This document shows, one piece after another, positions 1 through 8,013 of a stretch of DNA of 36,566 bases. The stretch comes from Pseudoalteromonas fuliginea (GTDB taxonomy: Bacteria; Pseudomonadota; Gammaproteobacteria; Enterobacterales; Alteromonadaceae). Where the stretch lies: positions 1 to 36,566 of the forward strand of contig NZ_JJNZ01000034.1 in assembly GCF_000690055.1 (NCBI RefSeq), in the 5' to 3' direction. The position numbers and the translations under genes were made by a program. Below the pieces are notes generated by a model. It did no database searches. It saw nothing but the letters and a program-made list of their open reading frames with translations, and was not told the DNA's origin. Every line of letters starts with the position of its first letter. Position 1 is the stretch's first letter.

Positions 1-379
1 ATGAATTCTAAATTTTTTAATATCTTTCGATATTGAATTGACTGTGCCGAATAATTACCGAAATAACTATTCTGTTGGTCACTCAGTTTTCAATTGAGAC
101 TCTAATTTGTTTGCCTTACTTAGCGAACTAAGCTTGGCTGTTAGAACTCAATCTGTACGAGTGCCCACACAGATGATTGCTTTATATTGTTAAAGAACGT
201 TGCGGTTAAAGTTAAACTTTATCTCGCTAGGGCTGCGCATACTACGCTTTCCTATTTTTTTGTCAATACTTAATTTTGGTAAACGTATATTTATCAACAC
301 TAAGTTTTACTTAACACCCTGAGTAGTTCGTGCCTCGCTATGCGTTGTCCGCTGCGCGTCGCCATATCCCATCTCAGTG
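1..379 (-). other. rRNA operon leader (16S gene lies left of the window)
   Basis: This stretch has no credible gene. On the minus strand it reads from the rrn promoter towards a 16S gene that would begin beyond position 1. It contains a boxA-like antitermination element, TTCTTTAACAA, at 187-197. Just downstream are sequences matching the usual pre-16S leader of gammaproteobacteria (GTGGGCACTCGTACAGATTG, read on the minus strand around 144-170), which forms part of the RNase III processing stem. The 16S gene itself is not in the window, so the assignment rests on leader and promoter likeness. Confidence 0.85.
187..197 (-). promoter_or_regulatory. boxA antitermination element of the rrn leader
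   Basis: The minus strand reads TTCTTTAACAA, close to the Escherichia coli rrn boxA (CTCTTTAACAA). BoxA in the nascent leader is bound by NusB/NusE and stops Rho from ending rRNA transcription early. Its place about 180 nt after the P1 start fits that role. Confidence 0.75.
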
Positions 380-385
380 GGGTGC

Positions 386-413
386 ATTATAGGGAGATCC
401 GAAAACAGATCAA
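386..413 (-). promoter_or_regulatory. rrn P1-type promoter
   Basis: On the minus strand TTGATC (408-413) and TATAAT (386-391) are separated by 16 bp. The segment CTCCCTATAATGCACC nearly copies the E. coli rrn P1 core, including the C-rich discriminator that makes rRNA promoters sensitive to ppGpp. The upstream side (about 414-440) is A/T-rich and may be an UP element. Transcription should start near 379 and run left. SpoT, encoded in this same window, sets the ppGpp level that controls such promoters. Confidence 0.85.
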
Positions 414-546
414 CCCTTTTTTGAAGAAAACTTGAAATAATGTGCTGTTCGCTGAGTATTTGAGCTAAACAGGCTAAAAACAGAACATAACTAGCAAGTT
501 ATTAACAACTAAACGCGTTTTAACTCACCTTATATTAAAAATAGAG

Positions 547-927
547 TTAAGCGATCTTCATATAAAGGCTTATACCCCAGATGATCAACACGATCGTTAA
601 TGAAAGTGTTACGGCTGCAGATCCCATATCTTTAGCTCTACCTGACAATACATGTAATTCTGTACTTACCCGATCCGTTAATGCCTCGATGGCAGAATTT
701 AGTAATTCAACTATTAGTATAATAAGCAATGAGCTTACTAGAACTGCCCAATGTAATAGTGATGAGGCAAGCCAAAATGAGATAGGGAATAATATAAGGC
801 TTAGGAGTAGCTCTTGTCTAAATGCAGCTTCTTCTTTAAATGCAGCTTTAAAGCCAAGGTAGGAGCAATAACTTGCTTTAAAAACACGCTTAAGGCCTAA
901 GCCATTTGGTTTTAATACATCTTTCAT
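547..927 (-). CDS. dgkA: diacylglycerol kinase
   Basis: This 126-residue inner-membrane enzyme phosphorylates diacylglycerol to phosphatidic acid with ATP, recycling lipid left over from glucan and lipid-headgroup transfer. Family signatures are clear: EEAAFRQE near residues 32-39, then ELLNSAIEALTDR and AKDMGSAAV, which carry the catalytic and metal-binding acidic residues. Three hydrophobic segments match the three-helix topology of the trimeric enzyme, and the length is typical of the family. It lies 56 nt downstream of pyrE in the same direction, but a good hairpin terminator sits between them, so it probably has its own promoter. The weak upstream GAG offers only modest support for the start codon. 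Confidence 0.95.
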   Translation of the reverse strand: MKDVLKPNGLGLKRVFKASYCSYLGFKAAFKEEAAFRQELLLSLILFPISFWLASSLLHWAVLVSSLLIILIVELLNSAIEALTDRVSTELHVLSGRAKDMGSAAVTLSLTIVLIIWGISLYMKIA

Positions 928-956
928 TAATAAACTCTATAAATGAAGGTCAAAAT

Positions 957-980
957 AAAGCCCCGCACTGCGAGGCTTTT
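957..980 (-). terminator. intrinsic terminator after pyrE
   Basis: The minus strand forms AAAGCCTCGC, loop AGT, GCGGGGCTTT (arms 970-979 and 957-966, one G-U pair), followed by ATTTT. It lies just past the pyrE stop codon and before dgkA, so it should end rph-pyrE transcription. Confidence 0.8.
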
Positions 981-983
981 TAT

Positions 984-1628
984 TTATGCTACGCCGTATT
1001 GATCACGGTACGCTTTAACTGAGGCTAAATGCTCGTCCATCGTTCCTTGGTTTTCAAGGTAACTAATAAGATCTGCTAATTTTACAATAGAGATTACTTG
1101 GGTATTAAAGTCGCGTTCAACTTCTTGAATAGCTGATAACTCGGCTTTACCTTTTTCTTGACGATCTAATGCTATTAATACACCACTAAGATCTGCGCCA
1201 TTTTGTGCAATAATTTCCATTGACTCACGAATCGCAGTACCTGCAGTTATTACATCGTCCACCAGCATTATTTTGCCGTTGAGTTCTGAACCTACTAATG
1301 TGCCACCTTCACCGTGTGCTTTTTTCTCTTTGCGGTTAAAGCAGTACGGTACATCTTTATCATGGTGATCAGCTAATGCAACAGCTGTTGTTGTCGCTAT
1401 TGGGATGCCTTTATAGGCAGGTCCAAATAATACATCGTACTCTATTGCTGAATCTTCTAATGCCGATGCATAAAAACGACCTAAACGCGCTAAGTCACGA
1501 CCTGTATTAAACAAACCGGCATTAAAAAAGTACGGACTTGTACGGCCTGACTTTAAAGTAAACTCACCAAATTTTAATACCTGCTTCTCTAGAGCAAATT
1601 CTATAAACTCTTTTTGATAATTTTTCAT
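984..1628 (-). CDS. pyrE: orotate phosphoribosyltransferase
   Basis: This 214-residue cytosolic enzyme joins orotate to PRPP, giving orotidine monophosphate in de novo pyrimidine synthesis. The PRPP-binding signature [17 protein letters not shown] is intact around residues 120-136, and the N-terminal [20 protein letters not shown] matches the E. coli protein, which has almost the same length. It follows rph by 18 nt, the same order as in E. coli. I see no attenuator hairpin in that short gap, so the UTP-sensing attenuation known between E. coli rph and pyrE is not evident. The ribosome-binding site is weak. Confidence 0.97.
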   Translation of the reverse strand: MKNYQKEFIEFALEKQVLKFGEFTLKSGRTSPYFFNAGLFNTGRDLARLGRFYASALEDSAIEYDVLFGPAYKGIPIATTTAVALADHHDKDVPYCFNRKEKKAHGEGGTLVGSELNGKIMLVDDVITAGTAIRESMEIIAQNGADLSGVLIALDRQEKGKAELSAIQEVERDFNTQVISIVKLADLISYLENQGTMDEHLASVKAYRDQYGVA

Positions 1629-1646
1629 ATCGAGTGGCCTACCTAT

Positions 1647-2360
1647 TTATGCTAATGCTTGCTTTTGTACGTCAATAATTTCGCGGATAGAATGTTTAGC
1701 TAGAGTAAGTAACTCATCTAGCTCATCAAACGAGAAAGGTTCGCCTTCGGCTGTACCTTGAATTTCAATAATTTTACCTGTTTCGGTTAAAATTACATTC
1801 ATATCAGTCTCAGCAGCTGAATCTTCAATGTATTCTAAATCGCTAATTGCTTGGCCTTTGTAAATACCAACTGAAATAGCTGCAATCATATGTTTAAGTG
1901 GGTTTGAATTAATCATACCTTTTGCACGCATATGCGTTAACGCATCAACAAGTGCAACACAGGCACCACTTATAGAAGCTGTACGTGTACCGCCGTCGGC
2001 TTGAATAACATCACAATCAATAGTAATTGTGTTTTCGCCAAGTGCTTTTAAGTCAACAGCCGCACGAAGTGCACGTGCAATTAAGCGTTGAATTTCCATA
2101 GTACGACCGCCCTGCTTACCACGTGCAGCTTCACGAGCATTACGTGTATGCGTTGCTCGCGGTAACATACCGTATTCAGCGTTGATCCAACCCTTACCTT
2201 GGCCTTTCATGAAACGAGGAACGCCCGATTCAACTGTAGCTGTACAAAGTACTTTGGTGTTACCAAACTCAACAAGTACTGAACCTTCAGCATGCAGAGT
2301 ATAATTACGTGTAAATGTAACAGGTCTAATTTGGTTAGGTGTTCTTTCGCTTGGACGCAT
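1647..2360 (-). CDS. rph: ribonuclease PH
   Basis: RNase PH is a phosphorolytic 3'-5' exoribonuclease that trims tRNA precursors and degrades structured RNA as a hexamer. The protein begins [14 protein letters not shown] and contains [28 protein letters not shown] and [19 protein letters not shown], all typical of the family. Reading is open 20 codons further upstream, but the ATG at 2360 matches the family N-terminus and follows AAGGGG with 8 nt spacing, so I start there (237 residues, against 238 in E. coli). It is full length, unlike the frameshifted K-12 copy. It is divergent from yicC and co-directional with pyrE. Confidence 0.96.
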   Translation of the reverse strand: MRPSERTPNQIRPVTFTRNYTLHAEGSVLVEFGNTKVLCTATVESGVPRFMKGQGKGWINAEYGMLPRATHTRNAREAARGKQGGRTMEIQRLIARALRAAVDLKALGENTITIDCDVIQADGGTRTASISGACVALVDALTHMRAKGMINSNPLKHMIAAISVGIYKGQAISDLEYIEDSAAETDMNVILTETGKIIEIQGTAEGEPFSFDELDELLTLAKHSIREIIDVQKQALA

Positions 2361-2495
2361 TGACGATCCCCTTAATTCAGAATTTGCGACATTATAAGTG
2401 TATGTGGGTGTAGATACCATGCTGATTTAAATAAATAGCTGTATGTAAAACATTCAGTGCTTTAAATTTTCCCTAGAGCTTAAGCAGTGTTACGA

Positions 2496-2501
2496 TATAA
2501 T
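2496..2501 (+). promoter_or_regulatory. probable -10 element of yicC
   Basis: A perfect TATAAT lies 39 nt before the yicC start, within the rph-yicC divergent gap. No good -35 sequence sits at the usual distance, so the call is tentative. Confidence 0.4.
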
Positions 2502-2539
2502 CATCGTAATATTGTATTTATAAATTTAGGAAATCATCC

Positions 2540-3400
2540 ATGATCCACAGTATGACAGCTTATGCGCGTCGCGAAATAAAAGGCGATTGGGGCACTGGCA
2601 CTTGGGAAGTTCGTTCTGTTAACCAGCGTTACCTTGAAACATTTATTCGCGCACCAGAGCAATTTCGTGGCATGGAGCCAGTTATTCGTGAGCGTTTACG
2701 CAAACACTTACAACGCGGTAAAGTTGAAGTTTTTTTAAAATTTGTTGCAAACCCTGCCCACGTTGGCGAGCTATCAATTAACCAAGCCCTTGCTGAGCAA
2801 CTTATAAATAGCGCTAAATGGGTTCAACAGCAAAGTAATGGCGACATTAACCCTGTTGATATATTGCGTTGGCCTGGTGTTATGGAAGCTGAAGAACTTG
2901 ATATGGATAGCGTTAATACAGCACTAATTGCTGGTCTTGATCAAGTAATCGAAGATTTTAAATCAGCTCGTGGCGATGAAGGTGCAAACCTTGAAGAAAT
3001 GATAGCAATCCGCCTTGATGCGATTTTAGAGCAAGTAGAAATTGTAGAAACGCATATGCCTGAGATTGCTAAGTGGCAGCGTGAAAAACTGGCTCAAAAA
3101 TTAGAAGACTTAACAGCAAACATTGACGAATCGCGCCTTGAACAAGAACTTATTTACCTTGCGCAAAAACAAGACGTGGCTGAAGAATTAGATCGCTTAA
3201 AGTCTCACGTTAAAGAAACTAAAAAAATCCTTAAAAAAGGAGGCGCATGTGGCCGCCGCTTAGATTTTATGATGCAAGAATTTAATCGTGAAGCTAACAC
3301 GCTAGCGTCTAAGTCTATCAACAGCGACATCACTACTGCAGCCGTAGAGCTAAAAGTACTAATTGAACAAATGCGAGAGCAGATCCAAAACATAGAATAG
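2540..3400 (+). CDS. yicC: YicC family endoribonuclease
   Basis: This 286-residue protein belongs to the YicC/YloC family. In E. coli YicC is an endoribonuclease linked to turnover of small RNAs such as RyhB. The N-terminal YicC domain opens with MIHSMTAYARRE and includes WEVRSVNQRYLE. The C-terminal DUF1732 region ends with GRRLDFMMQEFNREANTLASKS, the most conserved block of the family. AGGAAATCATCC provides a ribosome-binding site before the ATG. In related genomes yicC is commonly found near rph/pyrE and gmk. Here the island and a phosphatase gene separate it from gmk. Confidence 0.93.
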   Translation: MIHSMTAYARREIKGDWGTGTWEVRSVNQRYLETFIRAPEQFRGMEPVIRERLRKHLQRGKVEVFLKFVANPAHVGELSINQALAEQLINSAKWVQQQSNGDINPVDILRWPGVMEAEELDMDSVNTALIAGLDQVIEDFKSARGDEGANLEEMIAIRLDAILEQVEIVETHMPEIAKWQREKLAQKLEDLTANIDESRLEQELIYLAQKQDVAEELDRLKSHVKETKKILKKGGACGRRLDFMMQEFNREANTLASKSINSDITTAAVELKVLIEQMREQIQNIE

Positions 3401-3435
3401 CGTTTTGGCCTGTTTCAATCTGTTTGTAACCAATT

Positions 3436-3463
3436 AAAAAGCCTAGATTTTTCTAGGCTTTTT
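3436..3463 (+). terminator. intrinsic terminator after yicC
   Basis: A perfect 12-bp stem (AAAAAGCCTAGA / TCTAGGCTTTTT) with a TTTT loop lies 35 nt past the yicC stop. The A-rich and T-rich ends let it work in both directions. Confidence 0.85.
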
Positions 3464-3501
3464 GTTTTCTAGCGTTCATACTAGTCCTCTATTGTACGTG
3501 T

Positions 3502-3529
3502 CCAAGTGGTTACCATAGTGGTTACCAAA
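3502..3529. repeat. left attachment site (attL) of the island
   Basis: This 28-bp sequence begins CCAAGTGGTTACC and contains TGGTTACCA twice, 12 bp apart (3507-3515 and 3519-3527). The same sequence with one substitution is found at 22731-22758. It sits just beyond the yicC terminator and just before the integrase gene, which is the usual arrangement for attL. Confidence 0.85.
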
Positions 3530-3565
3530 CCACTTGGTAACCACTTTTAAAATCCTTGGTAACCA
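3504..3565. promoter_or_regulatory. cluster of inverted TGGTTACCA / TGGTAACCA sites at attL
   Basis: Two direct TGGTTACCA copies (3507-3515, 3519-3527) are followed by two copies of the reverse complement TGGTAACCA (3535-3543, 3557-3565). AAGTGGTTACC at 3504-3514 pairs exactly with GGTAACCACTT at 3536-3546. The cluster ends 15 bp before the integrase start, so it could serve both as integrase or excisionase binding sites and as an operator for int. Those roles are inferred. Confidence 0.55.
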
Positions 3566-3580
3566 TTTTTATATAACTCA

Positions 3581-4831
3581 ATGAATGTAAAAGAAATCAA
3601 AGCCAAAATTAAAAATAGTACAACGCTAAGATTTAGCGTTAGCGATGGATTGTATATAAAACCTAGCAAAGATAAAAAAAGCGGAGCATGGGAGCTTCGT
3701 TATACTATGAATAAGAAACGTCATTTTATGACTTTAAAAGGGTGTAACTTTCCTGACATGTCTTTATCTGATGCTCGAATTGAATCTGGGTTAATAAAGC
3801 AACAAATAAAGAATGGTGTAGATCCTCTTGCTGAAAGAGCACGTCAAATTGGCTCAGATATAATCACTATCAATGATCTATTCGACGATTTATATTCTGC
3901 AAAGCTTATAAAGTTAGAAAATCCTGATATCCCCTTGAAAATATTTAATAAAAACATTAAGCCTACAATAGGAAAGTTAAAAATAGATGATGTTAACGCA
4001 AGGGATATCAGAGCTATTATTACTAAGGTAAATGAAAGTGGGCGCCCGTCTATATCTAATAAAGCACTACTCCTTTGTAAGAATCTTTTTGAACATGGAG
4101 CGAAACTGGGTTTAACTCAAAAAAATCCAGCAGCCCCATTTAATGAATCCGATGCAGGTGGACCAAGCAAAAGTAGAGATCGAGCCCTAAGCCTACAAGA
4201 AATTGAAACTACATTTGATGTATTAAGAGAAAATTCGACTATTTTTACCAGAGATAACTATTTAGTAATGGTATTACTTCTTATATTTGGTAACCGTAAA
4301 ACTGAACTAACTGAAGCAAAATGGGAGGAGTTTGATTTTAATGAAAAGATTTGGAATTTAGGTAAGCGAAATAAGAAAAAGAAACATATTCAAATTCCCA
4401 TCGCTGACGAAGTTATACCTATATTTGAGGAATTAAAAGTAAAATCTTGTGGCTCTGAGTATGTCTTCCCAGCAAGAAAAGCTAGCAAAAAAGGTCACAT
4501 GTGCGAAAACACTTTAAATCATGCCTTAGCTAAAATGTTTAGCAAAAGTGTAAGTAAAAAGTCATACCCTAACCTACTTGAGCCTAGAGGCATTAAGCAA
4601 TTTACTATCCATGATCTAAGACGAACATGTCGTAGTTTATTTGCTGAGCTTGGTTATGAAGGAAACGAGGTAACACGTTATCTAAATCATACTATTCGTG
4701 GTGTTGCAGGTATTTATAACAGATATGATTACTTAGATGAACGAAGAAAACTTGCAAGTATAATGGCAAATCAAATACTTCCTAGAGCCAAAATATTAAT
4801 GACATCTAAAGGAATTAATTTAAGTGAATAA
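3581..4831 (+). CDS. int: tyrosine site-specific integrase (P4/DUF4102 type)
   Basis: This 416-residue recombinase should insert and excise the island at the GGTTACC-rich att sites. Residues 1-100 resemble the arm-binding DUF4102 domain, followed by a core-binding region and a C-terminal catalytic domain. The catalytic set is visible: Arg in GNRKTELTEAKW, a beta-strand Lys in the KKKKHIQIPI stretch, HDLRRT, the second His in YLNHTIRG, and the nucleophile Tyr in AGIYNRY. There is no clear ribosome-binding site before ATG 3581 and an att repeat lies just upstream, so expression may be low or linked to site occupancy. The next gene overlaps its end by 8 nt. Confidence 0.93.
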   Translation: MNVKEIKAKIKNSTTLRFSVSDGLYIKPSKDKKSGAWELRYTMNKKRHFMTLKGCNFPDMSLSDARIESGLIKQQIKNGVDPLAERARQIGSDIITINDLFDDLYSAKLIKLENPDIPLKIFNKNIKPTIGKLKIDDVNARDIRAIITKVNESGRPSISNKALLLCKNLFEHGAKLGLTQKNPAAPFNESDAGGPSKSRDRALSLQEIETTFDVLRENSTIFTRDNYLVMVLLLIFGNRKTELTEAKWEEFDFNEKIWNLGKRNKKKKHIQIPIADEVIPIFEELKVKSCGSEYVFPARKASKKGHMCENTLNHALAKMFSKSVSKKSYPNLLEPRGIKQFTIHDLRRTCRSLFAELGYEGNEVTRYLNHTIRGVAGIYNRYDYLDERRKLASIMANQILPRAKILMTSKGINLSE

Positions 4832-5570
4832 ATTTGAATTATTTCCAAAATGTACGCCGCGAGAAGGTTTAAAGATTCAATCACAGCCATTTTTGGTACA
4901 TGTTCAAGAGCTTGGTGAGATTGATGAGGATGATATTAATTATGCCCAGTTAGAAGAAATAGCTTCACCTTTAGGTATTGAGAAGCCCAATTTAATAATA
5001 TCCTCTATAAATAACTTACCAAAAGATGAGTTTGGCCAAGATATTATGTTATTGGAGAAAGAATCGATTAAACGTAAAGCGATGCTGGTGGAGGACACTC
5101 TAAGAGCACTTCCAGACAAGTCTAACGTAGACTACAAGTATTGGCTCAATAAGCTCATGCACGAAATGTTTACGCTTGGGTCACAAGTGCAAGAACATAA
5201 TGATTTTGTAGAACATTTGTATGCATTAAGAGCCACAGAAAAGTATTCTAAAGACCGAACAATTGCAGGTGAATCCTCACCTAAAAAGTATCAGCCTTTT
5301 ATTGATCTTATCAATGTAATAGTCAGTGACATAAAACTACACACACATATGTCTAAATGTAGTAGAGCAAATTTAGCAACGGCAATTGATGCTCTATTTT
5401 CCATAAATACTATTTCTCCTCCTTCACATAAAACGATTAAAACATATATTAACGATGCGTATGGCTCTACCGCTAAAAAAGGCCGAAAGTCTAGTTCAGC
5501 TCCATCCCTCAAGGAAGTTGAGGAATGGGTGAAAACTAACTATAAAAATAAAATTCACTTAAAATCATAA
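4824..5570 (+). CDS. hypothetical protein translationally coupled to integrase
   Basis: I do not recognise this 248-residue protein. It starts with GTG at 4824, inside the last codons of the integrase gene (8-nt overlap), with AAGGAA about 10 nt upstream, so the two are probably made together. The N-terminal third is acidic (ELGEIDEDDINYAQLEE). The C-terminus is lysine-rich and could bind nucleic acid (STAKKGRKSSSAPSLKEVEEW). It has no signal peptide or membrane segment. The tight coupling suggests a role in integration, excision or control of the element, but no motif proves it. A strong hairpin follows at 5584-5613. Confidence 0.75.
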   Translation: MNKFELFPKCTPREGLKIQSQPFLVHVQELGEIDEDDINYAQLEEIASPLGIEKPNLIISSINNLPKDEFGQDIMLLEKESIKRKAMLVEDTLRALPDKSNVDYKYWLNKLMHEMFTLGSQVQEHNDFVEHLYALRATEKYSKDRTIAGESSPKKYQPFIDLINVIVSDIKLHTHMSKCSRANLATAIDALFSINTISPPSHKTIKTYINDAYGSTAKKGRKSSSAPSLKEVEEWVKTNYKNKIHLKS

Positions 5571-5583
5571 TGTTAAAATCTTT

Positions 5584-5613
5584 AATAAGCCCTTATCAAG
5601 CTAAGGGCTTATT
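5584..5613. terminator. 12-bp hairpin after the int operon
   Basis: A perfect stem (AATAAGCCCTTA / TAAGGGCTTATT) with a TCAAGC loop lies 13 nt past the previous stop codon. No T-run follows on the plus strand beyond the TTATT in the arm, so termination may be partial or Rho-aided. Confidence 0.55.
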
Positions 5614-5672
5614 AACCTATACGCAAATCAATAATATTCTCCCATCAACAATGATGAACCGGAGAAACCAAT

Positions 5673-5906
5673 TTGAACCAACTAACAACACCAACAACGC
5701 AATTTACTGACCGCCTTGTCAGAGAAGCAGAAAGAGCCAAAATAACGGCTGTCTCTCGAACCAGCGCTTGGGCTTTAGAGAAAAAAGGCCTTTTTCCAAA
5801 AAGAAGAAAGCTTCATGCCGATAGCGACAGAGTTTGTTGGTTATTAAGCGAGCTTTTAGACTTTGTAAAATCTCGCGAAGTAATAAATATGGAGCGACCT
5901 CTATGA
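5673..5906 (+). CDS. AlpA-like small regulator / excisionase, first of pair
   Basis: This 77-residue protein resembles the AlpA (CP4-57 regulatory) family of MerR-like winged-helix proteins, which switch on excision in integrative elements. The segment AVSRTSAWALEKKGLFPKRR has the family pattern of a turn-helix followed by a basic wing, ending in a WLLSELLDFVKSR helix. I start at TTG 5673 because GGAG (5661-5664) is 8 nt upstream and no in-frame ATG precedes it. Its stop shares ATGA with the next gene, so translation is coupled. It may control int and excision of the island, which is inferred from the family. Confidence 0.7.
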   Translation: MNQLTTPTTQFTDRLVREAERAKITAVSRTSAWALEKKGLFPKRRKLHADSDRVCWLLSELLDFVKSREVINMERPL

Positions 5907-6130
5907 ACGAGAAAAAGCTACCAGATCTTTCTATGTATATTGACGATGCTCGAATGATTAAAAAGCCTGAATTGCAAAAGCTTCTTAACATCAGTAGGTC
6001 CACACTTGGTAGATGGATAAAGGCTGGCCATTTCCCCCCACCAGCTCATGTAATAAATGGGCGGTCCATGTGGCATTTTCAAGATTATAAAAATTGGCTA
6101 GCTAATAAACACACAAAAGCAGGTAAATAA
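5903..6130 (+). CDS. AlpA-like small regulator / excisionase, second of pair
   Basis: This 75-residue protein is a second MerR/AlpA-type DNA-binding protein. The motif KPELQKLLNISRSTLGRWIKAG is a standard helix-turn-helix, followed by HFPPPAHVINGRSMWHFQDYKNWL, matching the wing and last helix of AlpA. The reading frame is open further upstream, but ATG 5903 has GGAG (5891-5894) at 8 nt spacing and overlaps the previous stop as ATGA. Having two such genes in one operon suggests that one acts as transcription regulator and the other as excisionase, or that they form a heterodimer. Neither has been shown. A terminator overlaps its stop codon. Confidence 0.8.
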   Translation: MNEKKLPDLSMYIDDARMIKKPELQKLLNISRSTLGRWIKAGHFPPPAHVINGRSMWHFQDYKNWLANKHTKAGK

Positions 6131-6143
6131 ACTGCTTTTTTTT
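6115..6143 (+). terminator. intrinsic terminator overlapping the second AlpA-like stop
   Basis: The stem AAAAGCAG / CTGCTTTT with a 9-nt loop is followed by four more T residues. The left arm lies inside the last codons of the gene, which ends the AlpA pair operon before the HUH gene. Confidence 0.8.
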
Positions 6144-6327
6144 GGCCTACTGATGACGCACTTTGAAACAAAATGATCAGTAAAAATACGCTATTCAACA
6201 AGCTAAAAACATATCTTAGTTATTATTTTAAAAGGGCTTTTATCTGTAAAGCGCCTATCCACTAACAGCGGATATTAAATAATATAAGAAAGATACCAAT
6301 TAATAACTAAAGCAAATAGATATAACA

Positions 6328-7233
6328 ATGACCTTTAAAATATCAACAACTAACTCAGTAAACTTTATATACAAAGACCATAGTTACAGAGTATTCAAAC
6401 CAAAGACAAAAGGCCAAGATCTAAAAGCATTAACTAAAGTGTTTAGGCATTGTGAATGTATGCTTTCTCACTACTCTAAAGTACTCGTAGCAAGAATAGA
6501 CCTAAGTACTAAATCTTATTCCATTAATAATCAGGCGTTCTTAAAGTTTATTAAAAAACAGTTATCGGTACTTACAAAACAATATAACTGCAAAGTAAGT
6601 TACATATGCGCTAGAGAGAGAAATACATCTTCTAATCATCATTATCATTTAGCTGTGTTATTAAGCGGGCATAAAATAAATCATAGCAGTAAGCTAACCT
6701 ACCAATTAAAGCATGCTTGGGAATCTGAAGGCTTAGGTTCGGCCTCATTCGTTCAACACCCATACTACCTAATGCAAAGGGGTAATAAGCTTAGCATAGA
6801 ACCTGCTCTATACCGTTTAAGTTATTTTACTAAACGTACCACAAAAGAAGCTAGCATTAAGGCTCATAGCTACTTATTTAGTAAACTTGAATACTCAACA
6901 GAACACGTTGATAGACGCTTTAACGATATGCTACTCGTAAATCCAGCTATTACATATCAGCAAAATAAAGAAGCGGCTCTAATAAAGCCAGATAACTCAG
7001 AAGCTGGTGGTATCAAGGTTATAAAAAGGCGATTAGGTATAAGCAGTACACAGTTAATACAATCTAAACTTCATCGCTCATTACAGTACAGCGATCATCC
7101 TAATCAAGCTAATAACGATCAAGTACCTTTGCAGCACTCTATGAACCGAAGCATACACATGCAAAGTGATCGATCACCTTACCCAAACATACAACATAAA
7201 GCTCTGCTAAATGATCGCTTCACGTGGCATTAA
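6328..7233 (+). CDS. YagK/YfjJ (inovirus Gp2) family HUH protein, putative replication initiator
   Basis: This 301-residue protein matches the YagK/YfjJ domain found in filamentous-phage Gp2 proteins and in P4-like islands. Residues 45-60 (LSHYSKVLVARIDLS) and the HUH motif H105-Y106-H107 in SNHHYHLAVLLSGH are typical. Proteins of this fold act as rolling-circle replication nickases. I could not place the catalytic tyrosine with confidence; candidates lie in the ALYRLSYFTKR segment. The C-terminal 100 residues are polar and unlike the family core. The gene has 197 nt of AT-rich leader and no clear ribosome-binding site. If active, it would let the excised island replicate. Confidence 0.8.
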   Translation: MTFKISTTNSVNFIYKDHSYRVFKPKTKGQDLKALTKVFRHCECMLSHYSKVLVARIDLSTKSYSINNQAFLKFIKKQLSVLTKQYNCKVSYICARERNTSSNHHYHLAVLLSGHKINHSSKLTYQLKHAWESEGLGSASFVQHPYYLMQRGNKLSIEPALYRLSYFTKRTTKEASIKAHSYLFSKLEYSTEHVDRRFNDMLLVNPAITYQQNKEAALIKPDNSEAGGIKVIKRRLGISSTQLIQSKLHRSLQYSDHPNQANNDQVPLQHSMNRSIHMQSDRSPYPNIQHKALLNDRFTWH

Positions 7234-7384
7234 AATAACATAACTCTTTGATTTATATCTTCACACCATGGTGGTAAGCATATAAATTTTTGATTTTAAA
7301 AACTTGAAAGAAAATAAATTTTCAAAAAGCAAACCCTATGAACCGAAAGTTCACCGAACATGATCGATCATAAAAAGGCAAAAA

Positions 7385-7933
7385 ATGAGTAAATTTGATT
7401 TAGAAAGTCTACCCAAGTGTGGCGCTAAAACACGTTCAGGTAATCCCTGTAAGCGCTTAGGCAACAAGCGTAATGGTCGATGTAAATTGCATGGTGGTCG
7501 CTCTACAGGTGCAAAAACAACTGAAGGTAAACTTGCTGTGCGTACCAATCCTGTTAAAAATGGTTTTGGATGGAATCTAATGCAAGACTATGACCCCGTA
7601 TTAATAGAAGACTCACTTAAAGCATACATTCAATTGTGCGATATAGTTGGGCAGAAAAGTATTAACAATAGTGAAGTAAACAAACTAGTAGCACGATACA
7701 ACGTAGCATTAGAATGCTTTAAATATCATATTTGTGAATACTATGGCGAAGAGGCCTTTATTATTGTTCAATCTGCACTTGATGCATATTACAAAGATAC
7801 AGATAGTCAGCATCTTCACTTTCATATACATACTGAGGTTGTAAAAGCCCCCTACTTCCACCAGCAAATGAGTGAAGCAAAAAAGCAGTTTTTACTTATA
7901 AAAAAAGGGATCTTATCTAAAAGCTTCCTATGA
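7385..7933 (+). CDS. HGGxxG motif protein with N-terminal Cys/His cluster
   Basis: This 182-residue protein has an N-terminal zinc-ribbon-like signature: C12, C22, C33 and H36, ending in LHGGRSTGAKT, the HGGxxG motif seen in many phage and mobile-element proteins of unknown function. The remainder is helical and includes a conserved-looking stretch (NKLVARYNVALECFKYHICEYY). It has no transmembrane segment. It follows the HUH gene by 151 nt, a region with no gene that holds a TGATCGATCA palindrome near 7362. The metal cluster suggests nucleic-acid binding, but its function is not known. Confidence 0.75.
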   Translation: MSKFDLESLPKCGAKTRSGNPCKRLGNKRNGRCKLHGGRSTGAKTTEGKLAVRTNPVKNGFGWNLMQDYDPVLIEDSLKAYIQLCDIVGQKSINNSEVNKLVARYNVALECFKYHICEYYGEEAFIIVQSALDAYYKDTDSQHLHFHIHTEVVKAPYFHQQMSEAKKQFLLIKKGILSKSFL

Positions 7934-8013
7934 AGCATCAAACTATTGAATTTTATAGGTAATAACGTAAAGTTTGTAATAAGTTATACGGGTAGCTTAA
8001 TAAAGGACTAAAT

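Noticed and set aside
581..862. Open frame on the plus strand, 93 residues
   Set aside because: It lies antisense to dgkA, whose sequence is clearly conserved, and its product has no recognisable features.
1628..1647. pyrE attenuator between rph and pyrE
   Set aside because: The gap is only 18 nt and contains no hairpin with a T-run.
3480..3600. tRNA gene as integration target
   Set aside because: No cloverleaf or CCA end can be formed; the att sequence is a GGTTACC-rich intergenic site.
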